From a virus, in the IMG/VR virus record IMGVR_UViG_3300027336_000162, positions 1 through 46,452 of that record: a stretch of DNA of 46,452 nt, one strand, 5' to 3'. Numbering within the stretch: the first letter of the stretch is position 1; every line of letters starts with the position of its first letter. The position numbers were made by a program, and so were the translations under genes. This document shows, in pieces, positions 44,021 to 46,452 of this stretch. The notes below the pieces were generated by a model. That model saw nothing but the letters and a program-made list of their open reading frames with translations, was not told where the DNA came from and ran no database searches.

Positions 44021-46452
44021 TAGTGCTTCACCGCATCGACATCGGCCGGAACGGCTCGGGTCGCGGCTGCGGCCACCTGGGCAGCCACTTCCTCTTCCGT
44101 CAAGGCCACGGGCTGCCGCTCCAGCGCAATGGCGAGCACCTTGTCGATCCATTTCACCGGCACGATCTCCAAGCCCTGCTTGACGTTGTCGGGAATCTCC
44201 GCCAGGTCTTTCACGTTCTCTTCGGGGATGACCACCGTCTTGATGCCGCCACGCAGAGCGGCCAGCAGCTTCTCCTTCAGACCACCAATGGCCGTCACCT
44301 CGCCGCGCAAGGTGATTTCGCCCGTCATGGCCACATCGGCGCGCACTGGAATGCCGGTGAGGGCCGACACCAGCGCCGTGGTCATGGCGATGCCCGCACT
44401 CGGGCCATCCTTTGGCGTGGCGCCGTCAGGCACGTGGATGTGAATGTCACGCTTCTCGAACATCTCATCCTTGATGCCCAGCACTCGCGAGCGGCTGCGC
44501 ACAACCGTGCGAGCGGCCTCGACCGACTCTTTCATCACGTCGCCCAGCGAGCCCGTACGCGTGGTGGCACCCTTGCCCGGCATGGTGGCGACCTCAATGG
44601 TCAGCAAGTCGCCGCCCACCTCGGTCCAGGCCAGGCCCACGACCTGGCCCACCTGGTTCTGCTGCTCGGCGCGGCCGTAGCTGTACTTGCGCACGCCCAG
44701 GAAATCGCTGAGGTTCTCAGCCGTCACCACCACGGTGGGCTCGTACTTTTTGAGCAGCAACCCCTTGACCACCTTGCGGCAGATCTTGGACAGCTCGCGC
44801 TCCAGCGAGCGCACGCCGGCTTCACGGGTGTAGTAGCGCACGATGTCGCGCACGGCGTCTTCGCGCACGTCGAGTTCGCCGTCCTTGATGCCGTTGTTCT
44901 TGATCTGCTTGGGCAGCAGGTAACGCACGGCTATGTTGGTTTTCTCGTCTTCGGTGTAACCCGAGAGGCGAATCACCTCCATGCGGTCCAACAGGGCCGG
45001 CGGGATGTTCATGGAGTTGGAGGTCGCCACGAACATCACGTCGGACAGGTCGAAATCAACCTCCACGTAGTGGTCACCGAAGGTGTGGTTCTGCTCGGGA
45101 TCCAGCACCTCCAGCAAGGCGCTGGAAGGGTCACCGCGGAAGTCGGTGCCGAGCTTGTCGATCTCGTCGAGCAGGAACAGCGGGTTGCGCGTGCCCACTT
45201 TGGACAGGCTTTGCAGCACCTTGCCCGGCATGGCGCCGATGTAGGTGCGGCGGTGCCCGCGAATCTCCGCTTCGTCGCGCATGCCGCCCAGGGCCATGCG
45301 CACGTACTTACGACCGGTGGCCTTGGCGATGGACTGCCCCAGGGAGGTCTTGCCCACGCCCGGTGGGCCCACCAGGCAGAGGATGGGGGCCTTCACCTTG
45401 TCTACCCGCTGTTGCACCGCGAGGTATTCCAGGATGCGGTCCTTGACCTTCTCCAGACCATAGTGGTCTTCGTTCAACACGCCTTCAGCAAAAGAAAGAT
45501 CGTGCTTGATCTTGGTCTTCTTGCTCCAGGGCAGCGCCACGAGCGCGTCAATGTAGTTGCGCACCACGGTGGCCTCGGCCGACATGGGCGACATGAGCTT
45601 GAGCTTCTTGAGCTCGGCATCGGCCTTCTTGCGCGCATCGGCGGGCATCTTGGCCGCCTTGATCTTCTTCTCGATCTCTTCGATGTCGGCGCCCTCTTCG
45701 CCCTCGCCCAGTTCCTTCTGGATGGCCTTGACCTGCTCGTTGAGGTAGAAGTCGCGCTGGTTCTTTTCCATCTGGCGCTTCACGCGCCCGCGAATCTTCT
45801 TGTCGACATTGAGAATGTCCACCTCGCGCTCGAGCTGCTCGAAAAGGTTTTCCAGGCGCTTGGCGACGCTGTCCAGGTCGAGCACCACCTGCTTGGATTC
45901 CAGCTTGAGCGGCAGGTGGGCGGCGATGGTGTCGGCCAGGCGCCCCGCGTCGTCGATGCTGGAAATCGAGGTGAGGATCTCGGACGGGATCTTTTTGTTG
46001 AGCTTGACGTACTGGTCGAACTGCTGCATCACCGCGCGACGCAGGGCTTCGAGCTCAATGGCCTGGGCTGCCTCGCGTTCTTGCGCAGGATCAATCGGCG
46101 CCACGTGCGCGATGAAGTGGCTCTCGCCCTCGCGGATGCTCAGCACCTTGGCGCGCTGCCCACCCTCCACCAGCACCTTCACGGTGCCATCGGGCAGTTT
46201 CAGCATCTGCAGGATGGTGGCCACGCAGCCCATCTCGAACATGTCGTCGGTGGAGGGCTCGTCTTTGGCGGCGGCCTTCTGGGCCACGAGCATGATCCGG
46301 CGCTCGGCCTCCATGGCCGATTCCAGGGCCTTGATGCTCTTGGGACGCCCCACGAACAGGGGAATCACCATGTGCGGGAACACGACCACGTCACGCAGGG
46401 GCAACAGCGGCAGGTCCACCGGGGTGCTGGGCAGGGGAGTTTGTCCGGACAT
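44020..46452 (-). CDS. lon: ATP-dependent protease Lon
   Basis: This 810-residue protein is a complete bacterial LonA: N-terminal substrate-binding domain (LPLLPLRDVVVFPHMVIPLF), AAA+ module with Walker A GPPGVGKT (362-369), and a protease domain with the Ser685-Lys728 dyad (GPSAGIAM; KEKLLAALRGG). It degrades misfolded and regulatory proteins. It is host chromosomal DNA, with an intrinsic terminator directly after the stop. The start codon is the last three bases of the window, so its promoter is not visible. Confidence 0.97.
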   Translation of the reverse strand: MSGQTPLPSTPVDLPLLPLRDVVVFPHMVIPLFVGRPKSIKALESAMEAERRIMLVAQKAAAKDEPSTDDMFEMGCVATILQMLKLPDGTVKVLVEGGQRAKVLSIREGESHFIAHVAPIDPAQEREAAQAIELEALRRAVMQQFDQYVKLNKKIPSEILTSISSIDDAGRLADTIAAHLPLKLESKQVVLDLDSVAKRLENLFEQLEREVDILNVDKKIRGRVKRQMEKNQRDFYLNEQVKAIQKELGEGEEGADIEEIEKKIKAAKMPADARKKADAELKKLKLMSPMSAEATVVRNYIDALVALPWSKKTKIKHDLSFAEGVLNEDHYGLEKVKDRILEYLAVQQRVDKVKAPILCLVGPPGVGKTSLGQSIAKATGRKYVRMALGGMRDEAEIRGHRRTYIGAMPGKVLQSLSKVGTRNPLFLLDEIDKLGTDFRGDPSSALLEVLDPEQNHTFGDHYVEVDFDLSDVMFVATSNSMNIPPALLDRMEVIRLSGYTEDEKTNIAVRYLLPKQIKNNGIKDGELDVREDAVRDIVRYYTREAGVRSLERELSKICRKVVKGLLLKKYEPTVVVTAENLSDFLGVRKYSYGRAEQQNQVGQVVGLAWTEVGGDLLTIEVATMPGKGATTRTGSLGDVMKESVEAARTVVRSRSRVLGIKDEMFEKRDIHIHVPDGATPKDGPSAGIAMTTALVSALTGIPVRADVAMTGEITLRGEVTAIGGLKEKLLAALRGGIKTVVIPEENVKDLAEIPDNVKQGLEIVPVKWIDKVLAIALERQPVALTEEEVAAQVAAAATRAVPADVDAVKH

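Noticed and set aside
44170-44200. CCCCGACAAC motif inside lon
   Set aside because: Lon has only a 9-of-10 match, in a conserved PDNVKQ segment of the family; it is not counted as a copy.

Overview
The window is the integrase end of a large, GC-rich mobile element, most like a temperate phage or phage-plasmid, next to the chromosome of a proteobacterium that is probably a betaproteobacterium. Host DNA is at the right: a complete lon gene (minus strand, 44020-46452) followed in its own direction by tRNA-Gly(GCC) and tRNA-Cys(GCA). The element lies on the 3' side of tRNA-Cys, with its tyrosine integrase on the minus strand directly beside that tRNA. This is the usual layout for integration at a tRNA 3' end. 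No second copy of the tRNA 3' end occurs in the window, so the other boundary lies to the left. No terminase, capsid or tail gene is visible, so prophage and integrative element cannot be told apart here.

Layout. (1) 1-880: a putative membrane protein with a repeat-encoded tail and a small gene. (2) 880-1477: a non-coding region containing an AT-rich imperfect palindrome, a candidate origin or control region. (3) 1478-19888: about 45 small, tightly packed and often translationally coupled genes, nearly all of unknown function. They include a five-gene paralogous family with a C-terminal FRxRFxxWRAGL...PWA motif, two DUF2591-like proteins, zinc-ribbon proteins, two helix-turn-helix proteins and a very acidic protein. 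(4) 19915-40682: a nearly self-sufficient replication, repair and nucleotide module: ATP-dependent DNA ligase, SNF2-like helicase, primase-polymerase/helicase fusion, possible ssDNA-binding protein, DnaQ-like exonuclease, MazG-like pyrophosphohydrolase, dNMP kinase, DksA/TraR zinc finger, three-domain family A DNA polymerase, PD-(D/E)xK nuclease, HNH-like protein, SbcD, ThyX and SbcC. (5) 40689-42487: small genes including an Acb2/Tad1-like putative anti-CBASS/anti-Thoeris protein and an excisionase-like HTH protein. (6) 42410-43738: integrase and its control region.

The most striking signal is a recurring 5' leader in the accessory module. It is a 5-6 bp stem with an invariant GATT loop, preceded by CCC (TCC once), followed by A, and usually 16-22 nt upstream of the start codon. 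It is joined to a shared ribosome-binding segment, TTAGGAGTYCAAC. Seven different stem sequences all keep perfect pairing, which points to a conserved RNA hairpin. It sits at the head of nearly every translationally coupled gene block between 0.5 and 18.5 kb and is absent from the replication module, whose leaders are CA-rich and look unstructured. A second recurring signal is the 10-13 bp motif CCCCGACAACGYC, found on both strands, in different reading frames and in non-coding DNA.
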